Counted from the first letter of the stretch, positions 8,825-18,555 are shown. The stretch is 64,000 nucleotides of DNA from Lacihabitans soyangensis (GCF_024343775.1 NZ_RJUF01000003.1:1-64000), one strand, 5' to 3'. Notes: generated by a model from the sequence alone, not told the origin. Program-made: numbers and translations.

Positions 8825-11800
8825 TTAACCCAAAGATATCGCCTCCTCAGCCAAACTTTTCTCAAGAATTCCTCTGACCTCTGGTCTACAAGAGCCACAG
8901 CCAGTGCCTGCTCCAGTTTCTTGGCAAAGGTTATCGAAAACCACACAACCGCCATTGATAGCTTTTTTGAGATTGCCCTCGCCAACATTGTTACACGAAC
9001 AAACAAGCTTACCCAATACCGGCTCTGGTTTTTTACCTGACCGAAGTAATTGTAATCGTTTATCAGACAATTCGATGCCCTCAGCAATGAGATTTTTGAA
9101 TTCCAAAAACTCTGATTTATCCCCTATCAAAATTGCCCCAACCAAGCGGTCGTTTTTGATCACGCATTTCTTGTAATAATGCTTGGCTTTATCAATGAAA
9201 ACTACTTCTTCATAGCCTTCTCCTCCAATCGGAATTTCAATTTCTCCTAATGAACAAAGATCCAAGCCTGACATTTTAAGAAGATTCATAGATAAGCTTC
9301 CTTTATAATAACTAGCTAGGTCACCTGCTAAAAACTTTGCCACAATTTCTGCTTGTTGTTCTGCGGCAGCTGTAATTCCCCAGAGCTGATTGTTCCATTC
9401 TGCTATTTCGCCACAGGCAAAAATATTTTCGTCAGAAGTTTGAAGATATTCGTTCACTTTTACTCCCCTATTGCACTCTAAACCTGCTTCTTTGGCTAAT
9501 TCTATCACTGGAGTGGTTCCGGCAGCTACTATCATGGCGTCACATGGTAATTTTCTTCCCGATTTCAGACGGATTCCCTCTATTTTCTCTGTTCCATAAA
9601 ATTGCTCTACTTCGTCATTGAAGTAAACCTCTATGCCCCTTGCTACAATTTCTTCATGCAGAATGGCACTACCCAACAAGTCTAACTGTCTGTCCATCAG
9701 TCTACTTATACGTTGCACCACCGTTACGTTCACTCCGATTTCCCTTAAAGATGCGGCCATCTCTAATCCCAACAGACCACCTCCTACTACCACGGCATTA
9801 CCACCTTTTTTGAGAAACGGAGCCAGATGATCAGCGTCTAAACGGCTACGCATATTGAAAATTCCCGGGATTTTAGGGAAATTTTTGGGCATAAATGCCT
9901 TGCTTCCCATACCTAAAAATAATTTGTCGTAGGAATGTTCTCTGCCTTTGGAGTCAGTAAGGATTTTATTTTTACGGTCGATGTGTTCTATGCCTATGCC
10001 CTTGTGAACCAAAATGTTATTTTCCTCGAACTGATCTTCACGGAGTTTTACGAGCTGGTCCCAAGCCTGGGTCCCGCTGATATAGTCTGGCAACATCACA
10101 CGGTTATAAAATGGATAGATTTCTTTGCTAAATACCTCAATATCATCAGTTTGATTGTATTTTCGGTAAGCCGAAATAAAACCTAAACCGGCAGAACCCG
10201 CCCCAATAACTATTATTTTTTCCTTTGGCTTTTCATATTTTGAAATTTCTACCACAGCATATTTAAAGTCGGGCTCTTTTGAGCGAGGATCGACCAGAGA
10301 ATTGGTGAGATTGTTTGCCCGTCCAAAGTTTTGGTTGAGTATTTTGCCCCAATGCATTGGCATAAAGCAGTTTCCCTTCTTTAGGTCGTTAGTTAAAATT
10401 ACCTTTACTTTTGCTTCTCCTCTTGTGCCAGTAACCATCACAACCTGACCATCCGAAATACCTCTTTCTTTGGCATCAAGTGGATTCATTTCAACATACG
10501 GCTGGTTGATGTGCTGGTTGAGTTTGTTAACCTTTCCCGTTTTGGTCATGGTATGCCATTGGTCTCTAATTCTCCCAGTAATAAGAATTAATGGGAAGTC
10601 GCCCGAAATTTGCTCGGATTGGTTCTGAAACGGTACTGAATGAATGCGTGCTTTTTTAGAGGCCGTATAAAATGAATGGTCTGTAAACAACCTCTCCGTT
10701 CCGATGGAAGATTCGTCAGTACTCATTTTTTTTGTAAACGGCCATTGAACTGTTCCAAAATTTTGAAGTTTTTCGAAGTCTAATCCAGAAACATCGATGT
10801 TGGTGTTTTCTGTAGTTTTGATGTACTCCTTATAGATGTCTTCGGTTTTGTTGTAAGAAAATTTATCTCCCCAGCCCATTTTTTCAGTAAATCGACAGAT
10901 AATTTCTGTATCGGGCAATGCATTTCCTGGGGCATCAACTACTTTATTTAGGTATGAAATGCGACGCTCTGCATTGGTCATTGTTCCGTCTTTTTCTGTC
11001 CAAGCAGCCGCAGGAAGCACAATATCGGCAAATTTTGTGGTGTCAGATTTACTGGAAACGTCTTGCACTACCACCAATTTTGCATTTTTCAATGCTCTTT
11101 CTATCATATTGGCATCTGGCATACTTACCAGTGGGTTGGTACAAACAATCCAAATCGCTTTCATTTTGCCATCTGCCAAAGCCTGAAACATTTCTGTAGC
11201 AGTGAGGCCGGGTTTTTCCGAAATGGCACCTCCACCCCAAAAAGCTTGCATTTCGTTGCGATGAACAGGATTGGCGTAGTCTCGGTGAGAAGCTAACATG
11301 TTGGCTAAACCACCTACTTCACGACCTCCCATGGCATTGGGCTGACCTGTTAATGAAAAAGGCCCATTGCCGGGCTTTCCAATTTTGCCTGTAATAAGCG
11401 AAAGGTTTATAAGCGAAAGATTTTTGTTTACGCCAATTACCGACTGATTTAGTCCCATTGTCCACATCGACAAAAAACCTTTAGATTGGCCAATCCACTT
11501 TGCTGCAGTTTTGATTTTTTGCAATTCTACACCGCAAATTTTGGCGTATTCTGAAACCGTCTTTTCAAAAACTTTTTCTTTGAAGGCCTCTATGCCTTCA
11601 GTGTGATTCTCAATAAACTCGGCATCAATTTTACCAGTTTCTATCAAAACTCGGGCAATGGCATAATTTAAAGCGACGTCTGTCCCTGGGTTTATGTCTA
11701 AATGTAAATCTCCCGAAGCTACTGTTTGAGTTTTTCGAGGATCCACGACGATGATCTTAACATGTGGATTGGCAACTTTATGTGCCTCCACTCTTCGCCA

Positions 11801-12349
11801 AATAATGGGGTGACACCAAGCTGGATTAGCCCCTTCTACCAAAATAACATCTGAAAGTTCAATATCATCATAACAAACAGGTACGGCGTCTTCTCCCAAG
11901 CTCAACTTATAACCAACAACCGCAGACGACATACACAAACGCGAGTTAGTATCAATATTATTTGCTCCGATGAATCCCTTCATCAACTTGTTCCAAAGAT
12001 AGTACTCCTCCGTTAAACACTGTCCTGAAACATAAAAACCAACAGATTCAGGGCCGTATTTGGCTATAAAAGTTTTGAAAATCGCTGCTGTGCGATCCAA
12101 GGCGGCATCCCACGAAACTTGTTCAAGTGGCATGTTTCTGTTGAATCGCATCTGAGGGTATAACAACCTGTCTGATTTGTCCATGACGGTATAGTGCAAA
12201 TTCATGCCCTTTGAACATAACATTCCACGATTCACGGGGTGGTCTTTATCACCTTCTACCAAAATCTGACCATTACTTTTCTCTTTTATTAGAATTCCGC
12301 AGCCAACTCCACAATAGCAACACGTTGATTTATAGCTCTTTTCATTCAT
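8825..12349 (-). CDS. nasC: Assimilatory nitrate reductase fused to FAD/NAD(P)-oxidoreductase and BFD-like [2Fe-2S] domain
   Basis: Reduces nitrate to nitrite in the cytoplasm. Residues 1 to about 690 are a molybdopterin oxidoreductase of the DMSO-reductase/NasA class. It has an N-terminal 4Fe-4S motif (CCYCGVGC near 10-17, then CSKG) and a C-terminal dinucleotide-binding domain. Residues ~705-1090 form a NirB-like flavoprotein with two Rossmann motifs (VIGAGSAG and VVGGGLLG). Residues ~1110-1165 form a BFD-like [2Fe-2S] domain (CSCN, then GTGCGSC). At 1174 residues it is a self-contained enzyme with its own electron-input arm. It follows the MFS nitrate transporter by 12 bp and so belongs to the operon driven from 13757-13799. 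Confidence 0.9.
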   Translation of the reverse strand: MNEKSYKSTCCYCGVGCGILIKEKSNGQILVEGDKDHPVNRGMLCSKGMNLHYTVMDKSDRLLYPQMRFNRNMPLEQVSWDAALDRTAAIFKTFIAKYGPESVGFYVSGQCLTEEYYLWNKLMKGFIGANNIDTNSRLCMSSAVVGYKLSLGEDAVPVCYDDIELSDVILVEGANPAWCHPIIWRRVEAHKVANPHVKIIVVDPRKTQTVASGDLHLDINPGTDVALNYAIARVLIETGKIDAEFIENHTEGIEAFKEKVFEKTVSEYAKICGVELQKIKTAAKWIGQSKGFLSMWTMGLNQSVIGVNKNLSLINLSLITGKIGKPGNGPFSLTGQPNAMGGREVGGLANMLASHRDYANPVHRNEMQAFWGGGAISEKPGLTATEMFQALADGKMKAIWIVCTNPLVSMPDANMIERALKNAKLVVVQDVSSKSDTTKFADIVLPAAAWTEKDGTMTNAERRISYLNKVVDAPGNALPDTEIICRFTEKMGWGDKFSYNKTEDIYKEYIKTTENTNIDVSGLDFEKLQNFGTVQWPFTKKMSTDESSIGTERLFTDHSFYTASKKARIHSVPFQNQSEQISGDFPLILITGRIRDQWHTMTKTGKVNKLNQHINQPYVEMNPLDAKERGISDGQVVMVTGTRGEAKVKVILTNDLKKGNCFMPMHWGKILNQNFGRANNLTNSLVDPRSKEPDFKYAVVEISKYEKPKEKIIVIGAGSAGLGFISAYRKYNQTDDIEVFSKEIYPFYNRVMLPDYISGTQAWDQLVKLREDQFEENNILVHKGIGIEHIDRKNKILTDSKGREHSYDKLFLGMGSKAFMPKNFPKIPGIFNMRSRLDADHLAPFLKKGGNAVVVGGGLLGLEMAASLREIGVNVTVVQRISRLMDRQLDLLGSAILHEEIVARGIEVYFNDEVEQFYGTEKIEGIRLKSGRKLPCDAMIVAAGTTPVIELAKEAGLECNRGVKVNEYLQTSDENIFACGEIAEWNNQLWGITAAAEQQAEIVAKFLAGDLASYYKGSLSMNLLKMSGLDLCSLGEIEIPIGGEGYEEVVFIDKAKHYYKKCVIKNDRLVGAILIGDKSEFLEFKNLIAEGIELSDKRLQLLRSGKKPEPVLGKLVCSCNNVGEGNLKKAINGGCVVFDNLCQETGAGTGCGSCRPEVRGILEKSLAEEAISLG

Positions 12350-12361
12350 AGCAAATACTAA

Positions 12362-13678
12362 TTATACCGCCAATTCTCCCTCTACTTTTATTTTTTCTTG
12401 AGGAGCCCCATTGAATTGATTTTTTAGGTCAAATTTTGTAAAAGCAACTACAAGTCCAGCTACAATGGCTAGCAAACCAATGTACTGAAACGCCTCGCCA
12501 TAAGTGATGTTTTCGGATTTAAATAAAAAACCCATGGCCATTCCACCGATGTTTCCACCAGCACCTACCACGCCAGCTACCAAGCCCACATTTTTAGAAT
12601 TCAAAAATGGAGTGAGAGCATAGGTAGCTCCATTGGCCATTTTAAGAAATAAAGCAAAAAACAGCATGGAAATAATTGCAAAACCAATAGAACCTGAGTT
12701 AGCAAATAACACTAACCCAATGCCTTCAATTACTATAAATGCAGCTAGTAACCAACCTTTACCAGTTAGGCCCTTTTTTCGACCAACCTTATCGGCAAAA
12801 ATGCCGCCCAATGCTCTTGCGAAAATGTTTAGAAAACCAAAAAGGCCTGCTATTAAACCTGCATTTTTTTGGTCTATCCCGAAGTTATCTACAAAATGAA
12901 GTGCCGCGACATTATCGAAGGTTATTTCCATACCGAAACAAATAGAGTAAGCAATAGTCAGGGCCCAAACCCTCCAATCGGTCAGGACTTCTTTGGTATT
13001 TGGTTTATCCTTTTTCTGTGCTACCCGCTTGATGTCCTCAAAATTGCCCTCAGGAGTATCCTTGGTGAATTTGTAATATAGAAATGCACTAATTAGTAAT
13101 AAGGAACCAGGTAATATCATAGCTAATCTCCATGCTTGGCTATTTGTATAACCAGCAGCCACAATTGCTGCAAAAACCACTGGCATAAGCATATTGGTGA
13201 TGCCACCTCCTAAGTTGCCCCATCCTCCAGCAACGGCATTCGCCGTGCCTTTAATATTGGGTGCAAACATTACAGAAGTATGATATTGGGTTACAACAAA
13301 AGAGGCACCTATAATACCTATGGCAAAACGAAAAAGTAAAAATGTTTGATAAGAATGAGACAGCCCTACAAGAAAAACTGGAACAGAACAAATCAGGAGC
13401 AATAATGTGTAGGTTTTGCGAGGACCCCAAGTATCACAAAGTCTACCGATGAGTAAACGGGCAATTATGGTTGCAGAAACCGCCGCTATCATGGTATTTC
13501 CGACCTGAGACTTAGAAAGACCTAGATCTTCACGGATAGTAGGCATCAATGGTGCCAGACCAAACCAGCCAAAAAAACACATAAAAAAAGTAAGCCAAGT
13601 GACATGGAATGTTCTCATTTGAACAGAAGAAAGATCAAATATCCTGATGTTATCTAAGGGTTTGGTACTGCTTTTCAT
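12362..13678 (-). CDS. MFS nitrate/nitrite transporter (NNP family)
   Basis: Inner-membrane transporter for nitrate uptake and possibly nitrite export. The 438-residue protein has about 12 hydrophobic segments. It carries the NNP-type glycine-rich motif in AVAGGWGNLGGGITN and a second in GVVGAGGNIGGMAMG. It is first in the operon with nasC and, probably, the rubredoxin-tailed protein. The promoter block lies 79-121 bp upstream of the ATG. Resembles NarK/NasA/NrtP; the name is left open because direction of transport cannot be told. Confidence 0.9.
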   Translation of the reverse strand: MKSSTKPLDNIRIFDLSSVQMRTFHVTWLTFFMCFFGWFGLAPLMPTIREDLGLSKSQVGNTMIAAVSATIIARLLIGRLCDTWGPRKTYTLLLLICSVPVFLVGLSHSYQTFLLFRFAIGIIGASFVVTQYHTSVMFAPNIKGTANAVAGGWGNLGGGITNMLMPVVFAAIVAAGYTNSQAWRLAMILPGSLLLISAFLYYKFTKDTPEGNFEDIKRVAQKKDKPNTKEVLTDWRVWALTIAYSICFGMEITFDNVAALHFVDNFGIDQKNAGLIAGLFGFLNIFARALGGIFADKVGRKKGLTGKGWLLAAFIVIEGIGLVLFANSGSIGFAIISMLFFALFLKMANGATYALTPFLNSKNVGLVAGVVGAGGNIGGMAMGFLFKSENITYGEAFQYIGLLAIVAGLVVAFTKFDLKNQFNGAPQEKIKVEGELAV

Positions 13679-13756
13679 ACATTATATAATTTTGGAATAT
13701 TGAATACTAAATAATTATAAAACTGAGACTTAAAGCCAAAATTCAATTGGACTACT

Positions 13757-13803
13757 CAAAATTAAAAATAAGTATTTATACTCAAAAATATATGAGTATT
13801 TAT
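13757..13803 (-). promoter_or_regulatory. Promoter/operator of the MFS-nasC operon
   Basis: Read on the minus strand: half-site ATACTC, 10-bp spacer, dyad GAGTAT-AA-ATACTT (plus-strand 13770-13783), five bases, then TAATTTTG (13764-13757), which matches the Bacteroidota -7 box TAnnTTTG. TTG immediately at the dyad start serves as -33 with an 18-bp spacer. A transcript would start near 13750, about 70 nt before the ATG. The block matches the one upstream of the porin-nrt operon in spacing and in about 34 of 43 bases. Confidence 0.7.
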
Positions 13804-13937
13804 TTCGTGTTTTTATGTATTTTATTGTGTTAATATTAATACATCTCAGAATGGTTATATTTTTAGGATGGTTTAAAAACGAAAAAGCACTGAGCCCTGC
13901 GAAAAGACCCAATGCGATTTCAAAAAAATATAAACAC

Positions 13938-14792
13938 CTATTCAAAAATTACATCTTCAATAGAGAGGTTTTTGACCAATAGACTTAAAAGTTTGTCATG
14001 TACTTCCATATATTCGGGTAGGTGAACAATATCTTTTTTGTTTCTTGGTCTTGGAATATTAATATCCACTATTTCACGAATGGTAGCCTCAGGGCCGTCG
14101 TTCATAACGACTACTCTGTCAGATAGAAATATGGCCTCTTCTATGTCGTGAGTTACCATTACGATAGTCTGCTGGCGTTTATTTAGATTCCAGATTTTGA
14201 GCAATTCCACATGCATTGACCCTTTAGTAAGTGCATCCAAAGCTCCAAAAGGCTCATCCAGCAAAAGTACCGACGGATTAATGGCGAATGCACGAGCAAT
14301 GGCCGTACGCTGTTTCATTCCGCCTGATAATTGTCCGGGGAGTTTATCTTTGTGCTGCAAAAGATTTACCATCTTGAGGTTATACTCTACTATCTCTTTC
14401 TTTTCAAGAGCTGACTTGTTCTTCAAGACCGAATCCACTGCTTCGTAAACGTTTCTGTAAACCGTCATCCATGGTAAAAGCGAGTAGTTTTGGAATACGA
14501 TTCCTCTATCGGGTCCTGGGCCGGTTACCCTGCTTCCGTTTACGGTTACCTCTCCGAAGGTAGGTCTTACCATACCGCTGATAGAGTTCATCAAAGTAGA
14601 TTTGCCACAACCTGAGTGACCAATGATGCTCACTATTTCTCCCTTTTTAATGTCTAAGTCAATGTCTTTTACTGCTGTAAAAGTACCTTTTCCATTGGTT
14701 TTGAAAGATATAGTTACGTTTTTTACAGAAATGCAATTCGACGTTTCGGACCTTTTCTCTATTAATATTTCATTTTCTAATTCTGTTATCAT
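13938..14792 (-). CDS. nrtD: Nitrate ABC transporter, ATP-binding protein
   Basis: ATPase that powers uptake through the NrtB-like permease. Walker A is GHSGCGKST, the signature is LSGGMKQR, and Walker B is LLLDEPFGALD followed by the H-loop TMVTHD-type segment (MVTHDIEEAIF). It belongs to the NitT/TauT (NrtD/SsuB) ATPase class; nitrate is inferred from context. 284 residues. It is the last gene of porin-nrtA-nrtB-nrtD and ends 259 bp before the MFS gene start. Confidence 0.85.
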   Translation of the reverse strand: MITELENEILIEKRSETSNCISVKNVTISFKTNGKGTFTAVKDIDLDIKKGEIVSIIGHSGCGKSTLMNSISGMVRPTFGEVTVNGSRVTGPGPDRGIVFQNYSLLPWMTVYRNVYEAVDSVLKNKSALEKKEIVEYNLKMVNLLQHKDKLPGQLSGGMKQRTAIARAFAINPSVLLLDEPFGALDALTKGSMHVELLKIWNLNKRQQTIVMVTHDIEEAIFLSDRVVVMNDGPEATIREIVDINIPRPRNKKDIVHLPEYMEVHDKLLSLLVKNLSIEDVIFE

Positions 14793-14835
14793 GATGTTTT
14801 TTGTTTAGAAATCATTTTCATCTTTACAATTTGTT

Positions 14836-15627
14836 TCATTTCCTGTTTTCGTAGGCGAAATAATTCTGAAGTCCATTGAAAAACTTATCGAGCAACAGGC
14901 CTACAAAACCAATAATAAGTATGGCCGAAAGAATTTTTTCAAGACTTAGCCCGTTCCACGAATCCCATACAAAGAAGCCGATTCCTACGCCTCCTGAAAG
15001 CATTTCTCCGGCTACAATCACCATCCAAGCTACTCCAATGGCCAACCTTAAACCTGTGATGATATGAGGAAGAGCGAATGGAATGAGTATTTTGGTGATG
15101 TATTTCCAACGCGAAAACCCAAATGCTTTACCCACATTTTTGTGGTCGTCGGGTATACTCGAAACACCAAATGCAGTGTTAATTAAGGTTGGCCAAAGTG
15201 AGGTGATGGCTATGATAAATACCGTGGCTCCTTCCGAAGCTTTGAACGCCAAGAGTCCCAAAGGAAACCAAGCCAATGGGGAAACTGGACGCAAAACCTG
15301 AATTAGTGGATTTAGTAGATTCATGGTGAATTTTGAACCGCCCATGAGCATTCCTAGTGGAATAGCCAACAAGCTACCCATTCCGAAACCCATCATTACA
15401 CGCTTAATAGAACTCCATAGCTGAATACCAATGCCTTTATCGTTGGGTCCGTAGTCATAAAAAGGGTCCTTGAGCATCTCGAAAAACACCGACCATGTTG
15501 CAATTGGCCCCGGAATTTCGCTTTTTGTAATGGCCGATACTAAGCTCCAAATCAAGAGTAAAATAACCATGCTACCTACAAAATAGGCTATCGAATACAT
15601 ATTTTTTAAAGAGAAAATGCTTTTCAT
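14836..15627 (-). CDS. nrtB: Nitrate ABC transporter, permease
   Basis: Inner-membrane channel of a NitT/TauT-type importer. 263 residues with about six hydrophobic segments and the permease EAA-like loop around FGFSRWKYITKILIPFALPHI. The segment AGEMLSGGVGIGFFVWDSWN resembles nitrate/cyanate permeases. It lies between the binding protein (57 bp upstream) and the ATPase (44 bp downstream). Confidence 0.87.
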   Translation of the reverse strand: MKSIFSLKNMYSIAYFVGSMVILLLIWSLVSAITKSEIPGPIATWSVFFEMLKDPFYDYGPNDKGIGIQLWSSIKRVMMGFGMGSLLAIPLGMLMGGSKFTMNLLNPLIQVLRPVSPLAWFPLGLLAFKASEGATVFIIAITSLWPTLINTAFGVSSIPDDHKNVGKAFGFSRWKYITKILIPFALPHIITGLRLAIGVAWMVIVAGEMLSGGVGIGFFVWDSWNGLSLEKILSAILIIGFVGLLLDKFFNGLQNYFAYENRK

Positions 15628-15683
15628 GATTTTAATGCTTTTTGTGAATTCGGGAAGAGACGATTCCCCTCCCGAATAATTTG

Positions 15684-16889
15684 TTATTTGCGGGTACTAC
15701 CAAGATATGCCGCTGGGTTGTTGGGATCAAAGGCTACGTCAAGATTGGTTTTGAAACCTTTCATGTCTGCCTGAACTGGTACTCCAGTTTCCTTCGCTAC
15801 CTCTGCCCATAGATCGTCCAATATTAGTTTTTCGGCTATTCCTTTATAATCAGGAGCTGATTTGAGCATTCCAAAGCGAACATATTGAGTTAAAAACCAA
15901 ATAGCGTGCGACTTAAGAGGTGTATTAACTACTCCATTATTATAAAAACGCATGTTGTTGTCGCCGTATTTTTGTGCCCCGAGCTCACACCCAAGGTCAT
16001 ATGAACCAAGAATTCTACTTTCTATTGCGGCCACAGGAGCATTTACATAATATGGTTTTGTAAGCCAGCTTACTGCTTTCTTACGGTTTGCGGCATTTGC
16101 GTCTAACCATTTGCAAGCCTCAACAATTGCTTTCATCACGTTTTTCAAATCTGCTCTGTTTTCTGATGCAAACTCTGAGTTAACTATAAGGGCTTTTTCA
16201 GGATGATTTTTCCAAATATCTTGTGAGGTAATCTCTGTAAAACCAACATTTTGGGCAGCTGCAACGCCATTCCATGGTTCCCCTACGCTAAAGCCCTCCA
16301 TGTTATCCACCTTCATATTGGCTACCATTTGAGGTGGCGGAATGGTAATAATTCCCACAGATTTTTGATTTATACCAGCGGCTGCCATCCAGTTTCTCAA
16401 CCAGATATCATGCGTGCCACCAGGAAATGTCATAGCAAAAGTCACTTCTTTTTTCTTCTTCAAAGCTGTTACAGCAGCCGCAACTTTGCTGGTTTCTTTG
16501 AACCCAACCACACCGCAGAAATCCTTTGAAAGCGTGATGGCTTGGCCATTGTTATTCAAAACCATGGCTATTTTCATTTGTGAGCCTGCTTTGCCACCAA
16601 TGCCCGTATAAACCGAAAGCGGCATTGAAAACAAGCAGTGGGCTCCAGAAAGCTCTCCGTTCAGAACTTTATCGCGGATGTTTGCCCATGAAGCTTCTTT
16701 GCTAAGTTCTACATTTACACCATATTTTTTGAACAAACCTAGTTCTTTGGCCACCACCAATGGGGCACAATCAGTTAAAGGTATAAATCCCAGTTTAATT
16801 ACGCTCACTGGAGCGGTTTTGAAAGATGTTGTAACCGAAACTATGGCCAAAAGCATAGCTACCGATAATATTTTTATGGTTCGTTTCAT
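15684..16889 (-). CDS. nrtA: Nitrate ABC transporter, periplasmic substrate-binding protein
   Basis: Binding protein of the NrtA/CmpA class with an N-terminal signal peptide (about residues 1-25) and no lipobox cysteine, so probably soluble in the periplasm. Family features visible: IKLGFIPLTDCAPLVVAKE near the N-terminus, then MTFPGGTHDIWLRNWMAAAG and GEPWNG. 401 residues is normal. Substrate could in principle be bicarbonate or a sulfonate, but the surrounding nitrate genes favour nitrate. A 10-bp-stem hairpin lies in its 118-bp upstream gap. Confidence 0.87.
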   Translation of the reverse strand: MKRTIKILSVAMLLAIVSVTTSFKTAPVSVIKLGFIPLTDCAPLVVAKELGLFKKYGVNVELSKEASWANIRDKVLNGELSGAHCLFSMPLSVYTGIGGKAGSQMKIAMVLNNNGQAITLSKDFCGVVGFKETSKVAAAVTALKKKKEVTFAMTFPGGTHDIWLRNWMAAAGINQKSVGIITIPPPQMVANMKVDNMEGFSVGEPWNGVAAAQNVGFTEITSQDIWKNHPEKALIVNSEFASENRADLKNVMKAIVEACKWLDANAANRKKAVSWLTKPYYVNAPVAAIESRILGSYDLGCELGAQKYGDNNMRFYNNGVVNTPLKSHAIWFLTQYVRFGMLKSAPDYKGIAEKLILDDLWAEVAKETGVPVQADMKGFKTNLDVAFDPNNPAAYLGSTRK

Positions 16890-16946
16890 TTTTTTAATAA
16901 ATTGAAAATGTGATGTTTAAAGATTTAACCTACAAGGTTTGTGCTT

Positions 16947-16970
16947 AATGTTTGTGGGGACACAAACATT
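16947..16970. promoter_or_regulatory. Intergenic hairpin between porin and nrtA
   Basis: AATGTTTGTG pairs perfectly with CACAAACATT around a GGGA loop (10-bp stem). It sits in the 118-bp gap inside the porin-nrtABD operon. No U-run follows on the coding strand, so it is more likely an mRNA processing or stability element than a full terminator. It could set a different dose for porin and transporter. Confidence 0.5.
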
Positions 16971-17007
16971 GGCTGACTAAAACATTAGTCGACACAGACA
17001 ATTGCCA

Positions 17008-18555
17008 TTACTGCTTGATAGCTACTGGTTTAGTGTAAAAGAAATCTGGACGGATGTTGATCATTAAGTATGCCCAGTTACCCGTTTTCTTGGTTTTGTC
17101 TAAAGTATTTGATTTTACGTATTCCAAAGAATTGCTTCCTTTCATGATAGAATAACCTAACTCCAAAGTGGTGAATTTATTCATAGCCACTTGTCCAACG
17201 AAATCAATCTCGGTTCCAAGCTTTTTATCCAACAGTTTATTGCCATCTAACTTGTTAAGCGTAGCAGCTTCCAAACTGAAATAATGTGCGTCAGCCATAA
17301 AGGTGAAAACCTTGTTTACGTATTTCAGTTTGAGGTATGCATCTTGCAATCCACCAGCTGGAGAGCCAGTACCCACATAAAAGTAATCCATGTAACCCCA
17401 GTGTTTGTGTGGAGTGCCATAAAGTGGATCAAACTTAGAGGTTTGACCAGCGATCGGTTTTGTGGCATTATTACCCGTGAGTACCTCATAACCCGGTCCA
17501 AAAGACCACTTGCCTTTTTGCATCATCGCAAATGCACCATAATGATACGCATTTTTGATTGTCAGACCGTCGCGGTCCTTTCCAGATTGAGCATAAAACC
17601 AAGCCTGAGCAGAAATTTTCCCAAACATAGCAGAAGCATTTCCAAATTGGCTGTTGGCCATTAAGCCATACGTTAGTCTTGAATTTACCCCCGTTTGGTT
17701 GTACCTACGGCCATACACGTAGCCTTGTGTAGCGTTACCAATACTGTCAGAAATGTATTTTGAAAAATCATCTTTGAAAAACAAACCCGAAAGTTTGGTC
17801 TGCTTAAATTTCCTTGTCAAATAGGCCATTTGGAAAGACTTAAACTGTTGATTCTGACCATTGGTACTCAGTGGAGTAGCCAAAACTAATGCTCCGCCTT
17901 TGCCAGCAGTAGGAATAAATCCAAGTGGGATGGCCAAACTCACGTTTTTGCTAGAAAGGGCAGACGCAGGAGCATTGCCAGCGGTATAATTTGTCCCTGT
18001 TACTCCAAAACCATCGGTATTTTGGTTAAATCCTCCGCCAAAATCTAGCGACCAACCCTGGTGTTGGGCTTTGAAAATAGCTGCATCGAATCGACGTGCC
18101 TGTTGCAACCAGTCCAAATTGCCCAATAAACGTACATCGTCGTACAACAATTCTTGCCTGCCAATTTTAAGCGAAAGGTTCTGAATTGCTTTGAATTTTA
18201 CAGTGGTATCTGCTGAATTTGCCAAAATAAGTTCTGCATTGGCTTCATGAACCATAAGTTTACTTCCGTCTGCGTTACTGATAGTTGAAGCATCTTGTCC
18301 CCAAACCCTCACATCTTGAATAGCAGTAGTAAAAACCACTCTATCCCATTTATATCCGAATGTTAATCTAGTTCGTTGTGATGTAAATGCCGCTGCTTTT
18401 GCGTCTAAAGGAGCTAGGTTTCCCAATCCGTCTCTTACTTCTGTTCGAGTACGCACCTGGCCTACCAAACTGAATTGACCATATGTAGAAACTTTCAAGA
18501 AATAAATAAGTATAAATAACCAAAGTTTTTTTGAAAATAGAAGTTTCTTTTCCAT
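17008..18555 (-). CDS. Outer-membrane porin, alginate-export-like beta-barrel, candidate nitrate channel
   Basis: A 515-residue protein with a signal peptide (MEKKLLFSKK... ending near YGQ) followed by an all-beta region with alternating aromatic strands, resembling the alginate-export family (for example VRTRTEVRDG and SQRTRLTFGYKWD). The start was set at 18555; a Met at 18645 would add 30 residues unlike a signal peptide. It is first in the porin-nrtA-nrtB-nrtD operon and is preceded by the conserved nitrate-type operator and a ~340-nt leader. I infer that it lets nitrate through the outer membrane. The family is seen in the sequence; the substrate is context only. Confidence 0.75.
   Translation of the reverse strand: MEKKLLFSKKLWLFILIYFLKVSTYGQFSLVGQVRTRTEVRDGLGNLAPLDAKAAAFTSQRTRLTFGYKWDRVVFTTAIQDVRVWGQDASTISNADGSKLMVHEANAELILANSADTTVKFKAIQNLSLKIGRQELLYDDVRLLGNLDWLQQARRFDAAIFKAQHQGWSLDFGGGFNQNTDGFGVTGTNYTAGNAPASALSSKNVSLAIPLGFIPTAGKGGALVLATPLSTNGQNQQFKSFQMAYLTRKFKQTKLSGLFFKDDFSKYISDSIGNATQGYVYGRRYNQTGVNSRLTYGLMANSQFGNASAMFGKISAQAWFYAQSGKDRDGLTIKNAYHYGAFAMMQKGKWSFGPGYEVLTGNNATKPIAGQTSKFDPLYGTPHKHWGYMDYFYVGTGSPAGGLQDAYLKLKYVNKVFTFMADAHYFSLEAATLNKLDGNKLLDKKLGTEIDFVGQVAMNKFTTLELGYSIMKGSNSLEYVKSNTLDKTKKTGNWAYLMINIRPDFFYTKPVAIKQ

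Noticed and set aside
15684-16889. Bicarbonate (CmpA) or sulfonate (SsuA) binding protein
   Set aside because: Possible by family, but the operon, shared operator and neighbouring nitrate/nitrite reductases make nitrate far more likely.
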